Shown: one piece after another, positions 12,787-27,479 of the stretch
Layout of the letters: each line of letters starts with the position of its first letter
Position numbering within the stretch: position 1 is the first letter of the stretch
Origin: Baylisascaris procyonis
Taxonomy: Eukaryota > Nematoda > Chromadorea > Rhabditida > Ascarididae
DNA: 64,000 bases
Direction: 5' to 3'
Assembly (NCBI GenBank): GCA_037389465.1
Contig: JAZARR010000171.1
Coordinates: 3,534,001 to 3,598,000, forward strand
Notes under the pieces: generated by a model
The model's input: only the letters and a program-made list of their open reading frames with translations
What the model was told of the DNA's origin: nothing
Database searches by the model: none
Position numbers and translations under genes: made by a program

Positions 12787-13546
12787 CTGAGTCACAGAAC
12801 TGGATGTGAAATAAACACAAGCTGATTAATGCTTTACTCTTTAGCTGTCGGAAAACGAAACACAAGAGAATTGCAGCTATTTCACTTTTTCGGCATTATT
12901 CGATGAGAGTCGCAAATCGCTTGTTGCCTGTCGGGAGTTGCTGTCAGTTGGTTCTTCTGATAAGCGTCTCTCAGTGTTTCAAACTTTGTTTTATTTTAGA
13001 TGATGGTGGTACCACATCGTTATTCTTACACATTTCTAGACGTGCATGATAGTGCTGTGATTGCTTTGTGTTCAAATATTGAGTTCTTATCAATCCTCAC
13101 TCCCTCTCCCCTCAAATAGATCTCATCTTCACATGAACTTTCAAGGATTCTCTTGAAGATATTTCAGAAATCCGAAAAAGGCTGTTCTATCTATTTTCAA
13201 TACTGGCTAAAACTTACCTGCAAAATTTCGAGCAACTAAACTACGTGAATACTGAGCGTTATTTAGTTGGATCACTGTGCAATGAAACGTTTTCCACCTC
13301 ACTAAATACTTAGCTGCGATTTAACGGGCTATAAGCAAGCTTTGCTAAAAAATTTGACGGGCCAACGAGCGACTTAGCGAGCTATCGGAGGCGAAATGCG
13401 CTATAGGAGGAGCTGCACGCGACGCTCTAAGATGGTCTGAAACGAATCTTCTTATGCACCTCTTTCCGATCACACGGTATTCCAGCAGAAAACGTAAGTC
13501 ATATAAATTTTCGAGATTTTTTATCAATGCGCTGATATCTCTCGAG

Positions 13547-13627
13547 GATAATAAGGTGAGGCTGGGGTCAAAGGATAATGAGGTGAGGCTGAGGTCAAAG
13601 GATGATAAGATCAGGCTGAGGTCAAAG
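13547..13627 (+). repeat. 27-bp minisatellite, 3 units
   Basis: Units at 13547-13573, 13574-13600 and 13601-13627, all exactly 27 bp, built on GATAATGAGGTGAGGCTGAG followed by GTCAAAG. Unit length is a multiple of three, and in one plus frame each unit reads as nine residues of the type DNEVRLRSK. The surrounding frame has no other sign of coding. Confidence 0.9.
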
Positions 13628-16243
13628 TATCAACAAATTCCTATACAAAAAAGAGCAATTGTTGTAGTCCGATAAAACACCAAATGATTATGCCTTCGCT
13701 ACTAAATCGAACCATGATGGGGAATTATGAAAAGAGAAAGCGGATCGATTACACGGGAAATTACGAAAACTATCGGTGTGCATTTCATTATAAATTGAGA
13801 AAATGATGTTCGTTAAGACCAACGAGCGATTTCGCTCATATGCGCGCACTTTAATATCGGCCATAACGATATAATCCACATTAACTCGACGGAATTTAAC
13901 TATCGAATAAGGAATAGTAGTAAGTTGCGTGTGATTATTTATATTAATCCTTCCGAAAATTTTATCATCAGCATTATTTTGCAAAATTTATTTTATTTTT
14001 ATTTTGTATATTTGCATAGTAGTAATAGATATAAGTGGCTGCAATTTTTGCGAAAAAAGTGAATCACAACAAAATTGCTTTGAAATTTTCACCTGGAAGT
14101 CTCTATAGTAATAATAAGATGCATCGATAATTTGAGACCTAATTTTTTGCATTCTTGAGTTGATATGCTTCACTCATTAATGCGTTTGATATTTTCGACT
14201 TACGTTAGGAGACTACAGGAGAAGTGCATGGATTGGAGAAGAAGAGGAGACGATTGACTTTTTGCGGCAATTATAGTTTAATGAAAATTTTTCTTGAATA
14301 TTTTCTCTGGACGTTACTTATGTATCTAAGAAGCTATTAAAAAAGTAGATATTCGAATCAAATTGTTTACGATCGAAAAATCTGCAAATTTTCTCCCAAA
14401 TATTAGCCATCGATACCTGAATAAAACCATCATATTAGATTTATTTTAATAAAATACACCATAATCATCACGATGCTTAACTTGCTCAGCCAAAAAAAAA
14501 AACACGTTATTGAGATCCTCTTTGTGCATTTATTCGCATATTTCAACTCGAGATTCATTGTGTTCTGAAAATATAAATATCGAAGCTTGTTCTAGGCTCT
14601 GATTTTAATTCTACTATGTTGGCAATGTTCTCGCCCGTGCTCCTCGGCTTTGGGAGCTTTACTTCTCGGCTCTCATCGATAAATCGCTCCCCGAATTTTT
14701 ACCGGGCTCCCCATCTCCCAAACGGGATCCCTGCTAGCAAGAGCTCTATTTACTTTGCATAAAATTTGGTTTGATGCTGCAACAATATATTCATTGAGTT
14801 TAAATGTTGGACGGTTAAGCTTTGTTAATGTATTGGCATTCATCTTACCAAACTGAATAGGGCGATAGGGAATAATTGCCTTCTTGTAGTAGAGATTATT
14901 TTTTTATTTCTCGTTCTTTGGTTTCACGTCATTGGTTTTTTTATCTTTTTCTCTGCTATTATTATCGCTTTGTTGTTATTTTTTTTATATGAAGATTTTT
15001 ATGATTAAATGAAAGCATTTTCCCTCATTTCGATTAATGATGAATTTTGATATGTTCACTGCATTGAAAAGTTTTTTTTTTTTCATCATTTTTGAGACAA
15101 TCCATTACAGATATTAAAATTCTTACGGATATATATATATATTTCTCAGACATTTCATCTTTCAAAATTTTGAATAAAATTTTTTCAAATGCGACATTGT
15201 TGTCTAACCACATATAGTAATTTCATCATATAGTTGTAATTTTATCTTATCTTAATTTTATCTCATAATTGCCAAATGCAGTAATTTTATCAGCGCTGTG
15301 CATTAGTTGTGACTGCAATAATACGAAAGCCAATGAGAACGCTCACGATATCAATTACTAGATATGTTTCCAAATATCGTTTTTCAACAAACATTGAAAG
15401 TATTTTGCAAAAAAAAAGCAATCATTGTGTCTCATTGCATCCGAATTTTTTTGCTTCTTCTATAATTTTTTCATCGAATAGTACATTATAACGGCATTAA
15501 TTTTTAAACCTTTATTTATTCATTCCTCAGCCATCTAATATCAAAATGCATAAAATGGGAAAAAATGAAATGTCGCCTACAATGAAAATAATACTGAAAC
15601 TCTCAAATTGCACTAATAGAAGCAAGTTAATAATGGGATAGCGAATGTACGTAATAAAATATGAAATAAAAATAGTCATTTTAAAGCGAGTTATCCCATA
15701 GATCGAAGGCCATAATGCTTTTCATTCTATGAATAAGAATACTTTTGAAATAGTCAAAGAAACGTAAAATTACGTAAAAATTCCAAATATGTATTAAATA
15801 TTGATATGCGTTGATGTAAGTGAATGTTTGTATATCTATTTCATTGTTTCACATTCAACAGAAAAAAGACTAAAAAGCTTATGAATGTTAAAATTTTTGA
15901 GATATACTCAACACTATGAAATCATCTATAGCATTTCATTTCCTTCCAATTTATCAATTTCTATACTAATTACGAATATTCAAAGACAACTAGAAATTTC
16001 AGAGTATCAATTTTCCCAATAATCAATGCGGCGCCAATCCTGAAAAAAAAATTCAAAGCTCATGATTCGCATAACTCATTGATTCGATGTGAAATGAATA
16101 ATATTTTGCATGGATTATTTCAGTTGTCAAAAATGGAAAACGCGTATATCGTTTTATCTTTGACGATAAATATTCTCAATTGTGTACTTTAATAAAATTA
16201 CAAAACCCCTAAGGGCGAAATCGTGCCTCCTTGTATTTATATG

Positions 16244-16246
<3 letters not shown>

Positions 16247-16301
<55 letters not shown>
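16247..16301. repeat. (TA)n microsatellite
   Basis: Uninterrupted AT dinucleotide run of about 55 bp. Confidence 0.95.
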
Positions 16302-16302
<1 letters not shown>

Positions 16303-19300
16303 GGATGTATGTTTGTTCGATAGTTTTAACTAAGAAATGAAAATTTATAAAAGCATATAAGACTAGTTTTTCCCTAACTGCCACTTTTCGACTGGATTAG
16401 TTGACTTCTAAAAGAGTTATCGATATTTCTAAGTGTGTCGAAAAATTTGAAAGCAATTTGCAAATCGATTTGTACTGAAAAGATATATGAAAGAAAAAAA
16501 AAAACCAAATCTTTTGCGTGAGGATTGCATGAGCAATCAGTTGAATTAAAATATAAGCGAAATTTATGTGGATTTTTATTGCTTGCTAGCAGATGAGAAA
16601 ATTGATTATTGTGATGGTTGGATTGCGAAAAAGCGCATATTGTGCCATTTGCATTGATATTGTCTTTCACTTAACGTAATTATTACTAAATTTTTATATC
16701 AAATTTTTTTGTTAAGGTGCAATTTTTGTATCAAATTTATAATTTTCTTTTCTCTTTTAAGCAAAAATGTTTTGATATTGTTGCTTTCCCTCTCTCCCTT
16801 ACGATATCTTAAAAAGTGGAGACAGCTTAACCCCTTATGTAAGTTGTTCTAGTGAGGGGAAGGGGATTTAGCGAAATCCTTGCTGGATATGATAGGATCT
16901 TTGCAGTGCTCTTTTGGCCCAGTCCTAATATCGACAAGTAGCGTTATAGATGCACTCGTATTAAGTTGTCTTCTTGAAGTGGAGGGAAAGCATAGATGCA
17001 GTTTTATATAGACCGTCCTCACTGCATTTTTTCACTATAAGTGCACATATTATGAGACTACGAATGAATGGAGGCATTTACGGTCGTTTTTTCTCGATTG
17101 TCATGAAAGGAATGCAATTATTTAACATTGAAATATTTATTGCTAACTATGAGCGTCTATGATTAATAAATGATCTTAAATGTGAATGTGAGCACTCAAC
17201 AACGAAAAATGTAGGTTGTTTTTGACTGCTTAAATATCAACGATTCGAATGATGATTTTGTCGTTAAGTTTTGCTTTGCTTCCTCCTTAATCTAATTCTT
17301 TGTCCCATTGATATTTTTAAGACGCATTTTGCAAAATGGATAATAGAGACGTAAAAAGTCGATTTCGCTATTCGTTGTAAAATTTTACAGAGAACAGAAC
17401 CGCACCAAAGATTGAGAAGAGGGTGTTTTTATGGGAAAGACGTAGATTTTTTATAGCTACCATGTTGATAAGCTGTGATCACCGAGTTCCCGGAAAACAT
17501 TTCCTGAAATTCCCGAATATTCCTAGAAGACAAGTCATTTCAAGCAGTCTACCGTCATCACTCTTCTCCTTATCATTCCGCTGTCCGTCAGTTTGCGCAT
17601 TTTTTTCGCTACTTTTTATCAAATCTTCTCAATCGAACTGGATATAAACAATTCAAAACGCAAAATGGAAAAAAAAAGTTTTCATTCAAAGAATATATGC
17701 TAATCTAAGTGAAATATTCGCTTTCAGCATATAATCATCTTGTGATCGTCACTCGTTGCATATTTAAATAACTACGAAATGTTGCAAGTTGGTTAGCAAA
17801 CTGCTTTATGCTTCAATTAATAGCGACGAGATTGACGCTTGCAATGCATTATTCTCGACAGTTCATTGCAATAAATCTCAGAGCGTAAAAAAATACTTCT
17901 ACGCAACGGAAGTACAAATCGCATATATGAAAGTGCAACATCCACTACGATAATTTCCTTTGCAATTTTTTCGTTTTGCGATAAATGATTCAAAAATGGA
18001 TGCAAATTTTTTTTAAACCTACAAATTCACGGAAGTGCTTTGGCAATACACATGTATGCACTCACATCAGCCTGATACTGCTCCTGTTATAGCGCATGGT
18101 AGGGTTGCATCTGAGTTTCGGAACTTTTTTAAAGGTTCTAGTTCCAGCCCAGTTCCACAGCCCCAACCATTTTTTCTCGAAATCCTGTTCCCTATTCCCA
18201 TATTTCAAAAAGTTCTCCTCGTATAAATCGTCGACCGTGCAACTCAATCAACCTTTACGAAAGGGAAAGTTGGAAAAGATAGAGCGATGCTCAAGCATAA
18301 TCTTTTAGCGTAAAGCGTTCATTCCTTTTAGCAGAAACATAATCTGATCTTAATCTGTACCCTCAATTCTTTTCTACTTTTTCACCATTATTTTCTCTAT
18401 ATTTCCCTATCCTTTTAAAATATATTTCTGGAGCATTAAATTTGTCTTTCATTTTGCGTTATCGTTTCTGTAATGGATTCATCAATATTAATATGTATTG
18501 GAATAAAGATACTATTCAAAATAATATTTAATCTTTTCTTGCAATTTGTTGTGCATTCGATAAGCGTTTCAAATTTTTTAAATCATTGAAATTCTGTTGC
18601 ATTAGTTCAATATTTCGTTGGTATCACATAGTTATATCCCACTTCTTGAGCTGCATTGCGAACGAGACACGTTATTCAATGAGTCAAATGGTAGTTATAA
18701 CCAATAGCAACGCTAGATCCAGAAATTTTACCATTTACACAGTTTAGCGCATTTATGTTATTTTAGAGGTGGGGTTTAAGAAAACAGAAGAGAGGGGGGG
18801 GGGCGGAAGACTCGGGATAGGATGCGATATAAGCGTAATAATCTTTGGATCTTGCGTCCCATTGTTTGCTCATCTCTTCGATTATGAATGCGACATTAAT
18901 GCATTTTTGAATTGTTGCTAAGGTCATATCTTGAAAATATTTCCGGTGAGAGTGCAGAACTTATCCTTTCAAAGAAAGTAAATAAGGGCAAGTTGAACTT
19001 TTTGAGTGTGTAAAATGAGAAAAAATTTAGACGAAAAACAACTGAAGAATATGATGAGTTAAAGCTTTTTTATGTTCAATTTATCATGGTCGAATTTTTA
19101 CTTATATTTCCATCATCTAGAAGCAAGAAGGATATTTGCATCTCGAACCAAGAAGAATTGATTGCTTTATTTGATCGCCGTCCTATTAACGCAGAAATGC
19201 TATGTAACCACCAAATGTTTCCATTGAAACATTACAACAGAAAGTTACATTTTCCCTATGTGAGAAATTCTGAGCACAAAGTTGTATGTGCAGATCAAAT

Positions 19301-21891
19301 TGCTATTTTTTATTTTTTTTTTAAATTAACTGAAAACAGATTTTGATTATTTTAATGCCTACTTTATGACAACAAAAAAGTTTAAAATCTTGACTTCTTT
19401 TATACAGCGGCGTTTGTATCTCAGATAGTCAAGCGAGTGATGAGGAGAAGGGGAGGGGGGAGAGGGGGAGGATTGCTGAGAGATTTTTGCCACTAAAGTA
19501 CACGCAGTACATTAATAAGCAATAGTCCTTCTGAAAATAACTGAATTGTATATGTATTTTGTGTTTGTCGGCCCAGCACTCCCAGTTGCGGAAGCACTAT
19601 GTCAAAGAAATTTGTTGGGTAAAATACGTATGATTAAGAAGCCTCTAAATTCAATTGTCGATTAATTTCAAAGAGTAATTGAGTTGTTAAGAAATTTGCA
19701 CTTATTTTGCAATTCGTTGACCACTCATTTCGAATAGATTTATAGATGTGTGGAAGATGCATGTGCATAATCGGATCAATTAAAATGTTAGTGAACATCC
19801 CACATTTTTTCATTATAAGGCGTCAAAAATTTTTGGAAAGGGCTAATCCTATGAGTTGAATTGCAAAAGCGCATATCGTGCCAGCTAATCTGGCGCGCTT
19901 TCCCGCTTGTTTCGACGATATCTCGACATCGCTGCACAATGTTATTGACAACTGAAACATCTCTAATGAATACATCAATAAAGAAAAAGAGTTTTACTAT
20001 GCCAGTGTCAATATTCGAGTTCTTTGATGTGAGGCTGTTTGTTTTCATATAAGGTAAAATGCAGCTGCACTAGTCTTAATTTTTTTTGTTATGAGTGTTA
20101 GATAGACTTTGGAGCGGTTTTTGCAAAACATTTTGCCGAACGCATTTTTGCATAAATTCTGCTTGATGAAACAAATTTTTTAAAGCATCAAACACATTTC
20201 CACTACTTACGTACATTTAAACGTCTATTTGCTTATTTATGATTCCTTTAAACATTTATAAATTATCGGCATCTTTATTTACATCGATTTTTTTCATGCA
20301 AATTTCGATTGTTGGAGCAGATAAAATTTAGGTTGCCAAAAATATGTCTACTGCAGAAGAATTTCGATGCACGATCCATATGCTGATCTCTGAAGTGCCG
20401 ATTTTTCGGAAACAATTGTTAGAATTGTCTATTCACGTTGAAACTCATTTTGCTGATAGTCATATGCAAATGAATTTAACCGTAGGTGTCTTATCATTAC
20501 AAGGGCGAAAAAGGAAAGGGAAGATGAAAAGAAGTAATAGCTTAATTCAGAATCAAGCAGAAAAATGCTTCTGATTTTTCCGCAGAATAACCTGTTGGTA
20601 AGGATTAGCCAGATCACCAATAACTTAACAGTTCGCGACCTTCTTCTTGTTTTCGTCGACCTGGACTTGAAGTCCGCTCACCTTTTCGAAATATTCTATC
20701 TTTATAAAACGATGCTGACATCCACGTGGTTTTACAGCTTCTTGTTGCACTCTTCAATTAACATTATTTATCGCTATAGCCCATCGGTAGTGCTGTGGGC
20801 ACTTCATGCGGTGCTCTAACTTTTAAATGGTAGCGCTCTCCCTGATGCTATGAAAATGTGGAACAAATTTTAGCTATCAGTGGATTTATACCCGTCATAT
20901 TATTTTACAGCTTTTCATAGTTCACATATATAATTCATTAATAATTTTATTTCTTTCTTCAAACACATTTGTTTACATAAATCCCCTTCATATCATATGA
21001 TTTTCACACCATTTCACATATTTAAAGGTATGGCCATCTGAAAATTTGTTTCATTTCGTTTGCACATTCAATATTTTTCACATCGATGTCATTTTATGCA
21101 GTCATTTAGTATGCTGTTTTTAGAAGAGTATGAATATGAAATCTTGCTTATGAGAATGACTTACTGTTGAAAGCAAAATTAGATCCTAGGATTGCATTAT
21201 GAAAATCATCCTCTGAAAGTTTGTTTGTGGGAGGGGTGGGGGAGGGAGAGGGAAAGGTGGAAGGGGGAGACAGCTACAAAGAGGCGATGAAGGAAAGTTT
21301 GCTTGTGACCGCCAAATATTCGATCACCGCCAAATATTCGATCCTTGTCTCTACTTAAGTTTTCTTTCATAATTAGCTTCGATTAACAACCACTCACTAG
21401 CGTTACGCATTTGTTTATTTGTTTTTTTTTTTCCGCCCATTTTCAGTCTGTTCCAGTCGGTTGGTTATTAATTTCGCTTTACAAATATTTAAACCTTATT
21501 TTTTAATATGTTCAATAGCAATGAAAAATTTGTTTATTTTTGAATTTTTTTTTTTCACTGCACTAAACATGTTTATTACTTTTGTATGATGAATCGAATT
21601 TTTGAAATTTGAAATTTGGAGTTTATTGTTTATTGATTTATCATCATCATGGAATCCAGCAGAGATGGTATCCGATGTTTAAACATAAATATGCAGATAA
21701 AATATTATTTAAAGGCACTCTGATATGATATATAAAATATTATTTAAGGCAGTCTAAGTTGGTGCTTTTAGTTAGAACTCGATAATAATAAATTCATAAA
21801 TTGGCAAGAATTCATGTTCAGGCAGTAACAACAGCAACGCAAGGTTGCAAGTGATAGAACTGAATTTCTAATCGAACATTCCAAATACGAA

Positions 21892-22504
21892 TTGAATTCG
21901 CCTCTCCGTACCGTATCCGGTATACTTCACGGGAGCATAGTGGGTCCTTTTGTTTATCGTAGATGTAGACGATGTTTCGACCAATTTATACAATACTGTC
22001 AGGATCTTTGTAGGCAATTTCAAGATCTATTGGCCACTGAGAGGCCCTTCTTGCAAAAAGGATCTTGCTCTTTTCGAAAAATTATCCAAATTAATGTCAG
22101 TTCAATGTTTCCTATGGCAAATACCGAGTTATTTACATCAAATAACGATTCGTGTGTATTCTCAAGCTTGCTGGTCTGCCTATTCTCGTTACAGCTGATT
22201 CTATATGTGATCTCCAGTTTTTCACTGGAAACCGCATGCAAATCTATTCTCGATGACTTGTGACACTCATGCCTCAAAGCTTACCGTGAAGCTTTCACTG
22301 CGTATCGCCGGTCCATTCAGGAATACTATACGGCCATTCGTTTCTGATATTGTACTGCTTGATGATATCGGAAGGATTTCTCTCACATCGCATTCTCTGA
22401 AGTCTAGCTTCGTTCTTATCAATCTGATTATGTTATCAGATCAGAAACCTATAAAGTCACTTGAATATCCTTGGCCTACTTCCGTTGAGCCTGTTCCAAT
22501 ATAG
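21892..22504 (+). pseudogene. Weak non-LTR reverse transcriptase fragment, frameshifted
   Basis: The frame starting at 21892 gives VSGILHGSIVGP, resembling the S-G-V-P-Q-G-S-x-L-G-P motif of jockey/CR1-type reverse transcriptases. A one-base shift then gives FIVDVDDVSTNLYN and RIFVGNFKIYWPL, matching the pattern of F-I-x-Y-V-x-D-L followed by the FADDxKIY catalytic block. Here VGN replaces the catalytic ADD, so the enzyme would be dead. The rest, to about 22,500, is too decayed to place. The call rests on motif order only. Confidence 0.5.
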
Positions 22505-24384
22505 CTTGTGGTTTTTTTGGCACTCACCATCCGGAGTCTTTTGAAGGTTCATTGAATATGAATGATGTGGACGTCAATATCAACTAGCCAAGAGAAAATG
22601 TACCACAAATAATGTTTTTAATGACTTCCATCAGCATTCTCTCTGAAAATATCATCACAGCAGAGAGTGTTGAAAATTCCACGAGACATTTAAATCGTTT
22701 GGATCGTTGGCCTATTGCATATCTCTAGTTTTCAAATTTCCTCATTGTTGAAATTTTCACTTTGGTCTTTTCATCTTATCGTTTATTGCCTTTCTGCACA
22801 GAATTTTTTTTTACGATCTAAAACAAGTCATCGACCGTGCTTCTATGGTTTTTTTCTTCTCTTTCATTATTTCTCTCTCTTCGTTTAATGCTTCTTAAAT
22901 ATACTCAGGTTTTTGTTTTCTCTGCATGTGATAATGGATGAATGAATAAAAAAATAAACGTATGAAGAAATAAGTAACAAGTGGAGAAATGTGTTGGAGA
23001 GGTTCGTAAGATGTGTTAACATTTTCGTTCGATCTCACCATTTCAACAGATTGGTGTGGCGTGCAGAAGCATTAGCACAACGCATAGTAATGAATTTGTC
23101 TATAAAAATCACCAGTCCCCAGCACAAGCTCTTCTTTGGACAACTCTTGGTTGGCTCTTGAGCATAACTAATTCATCCATTTTGTAGCGCCTTAAATTCC
23201 GATAATTGATTTAGAAAGACGATGATTATGGCGACTGAAAGCTCCGATAGAAGAGAAAGTTACCATACGGCGTAAATATGTCGTTTCCGACGGCCAGACA
23301 GACAGATATGTGCGTGCGAGGGAATGCAAGACTTCCGGAAGCAAAAATTCTGAAAAATTTTCCGAGTGTTGGCTTCAGGTTTTGGAGAAAAATTCAATCC
23401 AATAAAAGTGACTCTGTTACAAACTGCTGTGATGGTTGGACAAAATCAATTCGTTGTTTTATGTTGTCGGTATTATGTTGCATAATTTCGCTTGCATATT
23501 TAGTGGAAAAAAGCTGCGACGTTTCTCAACATCACTTGCAAATAATTTCATTTATCGACGTTTCGTAGTTCGAGAACTGAGAAAGTGCTTAGGATTTTGT
23601 GGTTTGATTTGCGAGACCTTTGGTAGTGTTAGTTGCAGATAAATTTCTATTGGTGGCAATTTCCGGCTTTTGTTTCTCTCTAATAATCCAAATATTGTGG
23701 ATATAAGTTTTATGGATATTTTAAGCTAGATGCATGAATTCCGTAAAGGTATTATCCTCATGGAATATTTCATATCGATTTGATAATAATGCATTACGAA
23801 TTTTATGCTTCGTAATTGATTTGCATTAAAAACTTTGTATGGGAAATTTTATTTTCGATGGAATTCAACAAGTTTGCTATTGCTGCAATAAACTTTAAAA
23901 ATCCATCTTTATCCATCCACTTATCATATTGTTCTTGATTGGACGACTGTTTAATTTAAAGGGACCATAGTTTGAGGTGGACCATAGTAATTATTGCCAT
24001 TTAGAATGAGGTGTTCCTTCTCTTTCCTTCTAAATCAATGGTCATTCTCGATTCTCTATTTTACTGTAAATTTGTTGAAAAAAGCTTTAGAGATTTGTTG
24101 AAAACTTGAATAACCTATTGAGTGTAAATTGAAAATATCTTATTTTATTGTCAAATACATTCGTACACTCATTGCTAAATCCATCAAATTACGCAAATTG
24201 TCAATTAATCACTAATTTTTTTCTCACGGCATATTAACAACCATTACTGCAATTAGAAGAGGAAAATATTGTACTTTTCTATAATTTATAGAGAGCGTTC
24301 TTAGCAACTAACTTTCTTTTTGGGATTTTCTAGCCCAAAGTAATGATAGCTCAATATTTCGACGAAAAAATGCTAGCTAGCTAG

Positions 24385-24438
<54 letters not shown>

Positions 24439-27400
24439 AAGGACACTGCTCCTCTGCAAATCGTATATATACTAGGGAGAATGTTAAGCTTTCTTCAAAT
24501 CCTATGTCTAAATGAGATTTTAATTACTTCAGTTAGTGAAAGCAATCCACAACGTAAAGTTTTAAGCCACTCAATAGCCAACTGATTACGTGTAGTGAAG
24601 TGCTGCCTGTGTGATTGCTTAGTCTGCCATGGATTAAACTTATAGCTATTCCAAAGGATCGCACATCGTAACAAATAAAAAATTTCCACATCTAACGATT
24701 CCCTTCTTTTCTATTTCAAATATATTTTTTCTATCTTTCTCTCGCAATATATCTCTCATATTTTATACGGCGTATCTAATTGCGCAATTATTTATTTTTC
24801 TTCCTTTCTCCTCTCTTTCCGTTATTTCTTTCCTCTATTTTTCAATTTATATAATGCAATAGTTTGCTTTATTTCTGCCGGTTTCGATGAGGCATTTATG
24901 ATCTGATTGAATAAACCTTTTAAACTTTTATACAAAATTTGTGCAAAATACACAGTACCTCTTCTATATACTTACTGTATGTCGAAAAACTATACTATAT
25001 ATTTCCACTGATCAGTGTTAAAGATTCATGCGTCATCTTGTTTATGAAAATGCGTTCGATATGAACAGCAAACTAAGAACGTTGAATTCGAGTGCATTTG
25101 CATTTATCAACGTTTCGAGGAGAAGCGCATATATTATCCATTCTATGCGCTAATGTTGAAGAAATCACATAATGGGAGCTAGACGATAATCGAGCACACA
25201 CAAATCTCATATTAAGAGTGAAAGTTTTTCCTTTCTTTTTTTATTCATTTTATATATTTTTGATTTTTTCTATTTGCAAATTTCAAAAATATTTCATATC
25301 TTCTATAGTAAGTATTCTTGTAAATTCCTCTTATATAATTAAATGTTATAGATTGATATCAGAAAATCGGAAATCCATTATGCACATCTAAACGAAATTT
25401 TGCTTCGCATTATTGCAGGTGCCACAAAGAAAACTCCGCTAAGTTTATATATAATATTCTTACTTTTTAAATCTTTCTTTTAATCTTCCATTTAACAAAT
25501 ATATAATATTTTAGCAATGTAGGTGATAAAAAATCTATTATGTTGACAATGTATATGCGATGAGTTGAGATAAATAACACGCATTCACTGTTAATACTAT
25601 TAGATCAACGCGTACTCTAGAAGGTTTAATAGCGATGAGAAATGCCTATGAAAGTGAAGTTAATCACAAAGATAGGATGGAAATTAAATTAGAAAGAGTG
25701 AGAATGAGATACAAAGCTTTAATTAAGTAGATTAACTGTGCGCCTAAAAAAATTTATTGAATATAAAGGGAGGGAAATTAAGAGGGAAATTAGATGCAAA
25801 TATAAACAACCTAGCATAATTATCGTTGATATTCCCTTATAAACTGCAAATGATGTTCACAGTGAGTTGTTGAGTGAGTTGACGATAGTGTAACGCCGAC
25901 AGCGGTATCGCTGAATGGAAATACGATTATTCTTCGCCACTGTGAATCGACCTTCGACATGTTATCTTTTAGTTTAAGTTCAGTTTGAAGTTACTTTAAT
26001 GCGCCATGCTTATATTATTTTAGTTATGCTGAAACTATGCTGCGCATTTTAAAAATATTTAACTCGAAGAAGTGAAACGGCCGATTTGTTGTGTTTGGTG
26101 GAGGTAATATGTCGTGATGCCTAAGGAGATCACTTTCTCATTGATAAGTTTAAGTTCTCGTCAACCTCTCAGGACGGATCAGAGCGGGACAGTCGGAAGT
26201 GAAATTGAACTTATTCAAGTTCAATTCGAATTGCACTCAGAAATTCGCATTCAATTTCAGTACATATTCACTTTGATTCAATTTGACGACAACCAAATTA
26301 TGTGTTCAGCTCAACGCTTCATGTACTTCTATTACAAAGTGGAGAAACAACAGAGGGATCTTTACGTATGATGAATGGGCCCATACTTGTTTGACACGGA
26401 TCTTCTGTGGGCTTCACACATTCAATATTATAGTTGACCAGCTGTTCTTTCGGGCGACGTATTTATAACTCTTTCTCCATCATATTTCACTAACGCTTAT
26501 ATTCTAGGTTCTTATTTTCATGCTACCGTGGAACATCAATCACTTTCACCTCTAAGAGACGTTTACGGTCAGTTCTCGAAAGAACTCTTCCATTGTCGAA
26601 TATATGCTTTGATAACTTAATTCACATTCCTGAAATGAGGGGCTTGCATTATGGGAATGTATCTTACTTAGTAAATGCATAGCAATCAAAGTACTTGAAA
26701 TATTGTTGTTGCTTTAAAGTTGCACGACAGAAATATCATTGCCTAAATATTCCACGACTCAGGTATTCGAAATTCCAGGTCAATTTTCCAATTTACCAGA
26801 GAGGGGGTTATTGAATATCGGCTCCTCTTGAATACGGAGATGGGTCGCCTCGAATATGTCGAAAAAATTTATGGCGATCTCTTCAACGATATTTGAAGTT
26901 GATCGCTGTGATAATCAGAAGTTGAGATATAAAACTCATAAAATTGCGATTTTTTGAATGCAATTTCTTGAATGCATGTACATTGAAGATCGAAGCGATA
27001 TCTTTTGTGATCAATTCAGTTTTTTTTTATGCTGGATGAAAGAACTCGATAGGCTGGTTACAAATCTATGGAACATGCAGAAATGTTTAGCAGAATGCTT
27101 GAAAAATGGAGCGACGAATGCAGTTGTTTATATGTAAAAGTACTGCATTGAACTTACGCAGAGCCGTATCTCGAAGGCGGATAAACCCTTGTAGAGCTTT
27201 TTAAAACTCTGTCGAACAAAATATAACCGGTTCAAAGCGGTCGCATACCTTCAGCTTCGAATTCGCCCATCGGATTTCCGAAAGACTCAGTTTTTACACT
27301 TTTGGCAGTTCAGGATTTTAGGTTTTCTATTAGAGGCAGAGGTTCACGGTCATCAAAAAGTGAAAAATACTCGTTATAGTTCCCCCAAAAAGTCTTTGAA

Positions 27401-27470
27401 TTTGGTCATTGTGGCACCTCGAAGGCAATATAGTAATCGAAAAATTAGATTCTGCGGTCTGGGCATTCGG
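22505..27470. other. No gene recognised
   Basis: AT-rich sequence with one (TA)n array and pyrimidine-rich tracts (22,850-22,890 and 24,700-24,850). Candidate open frames near 23,278, 24,495 and 26,114 have no homology cues. The last kilobase before 27,480 is less AT-biased and could be further decayed retroelement sequence, but I see no diagnostic motif in it. Confidence 0.5.
24386..24436. repeat. (TA)n microsatellite
   Basis: Uninterrupted AT run of about 51 bp, directly after CTAGCTAGCTAGT. Confidence 0.95.
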
Positions 27471-27479
27471 ATGAAAGTC

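Larger units (their letters stand above)
11680..21890. other. Gene-poor 10-kb stretch
   Basis: I found no supportable coding exons on either strand. Visible content: (TA)n arrays, a 27-bp minisatellite, poly-A and poly-T tracts, a GC-richer patch at about 14,620-14,745 containing GGGCTCCCC-type motifs, and G-rich tracts at about 18,791-18,810, 19,440-19,470 and 21,225-21,270. An 18-bp tandem pair (CGCCAAATATTCGATC) lies at about 21,310-21,345. Isolated open frames of 60-100 codons lack homology cues or partners. Confidence 0.5.
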
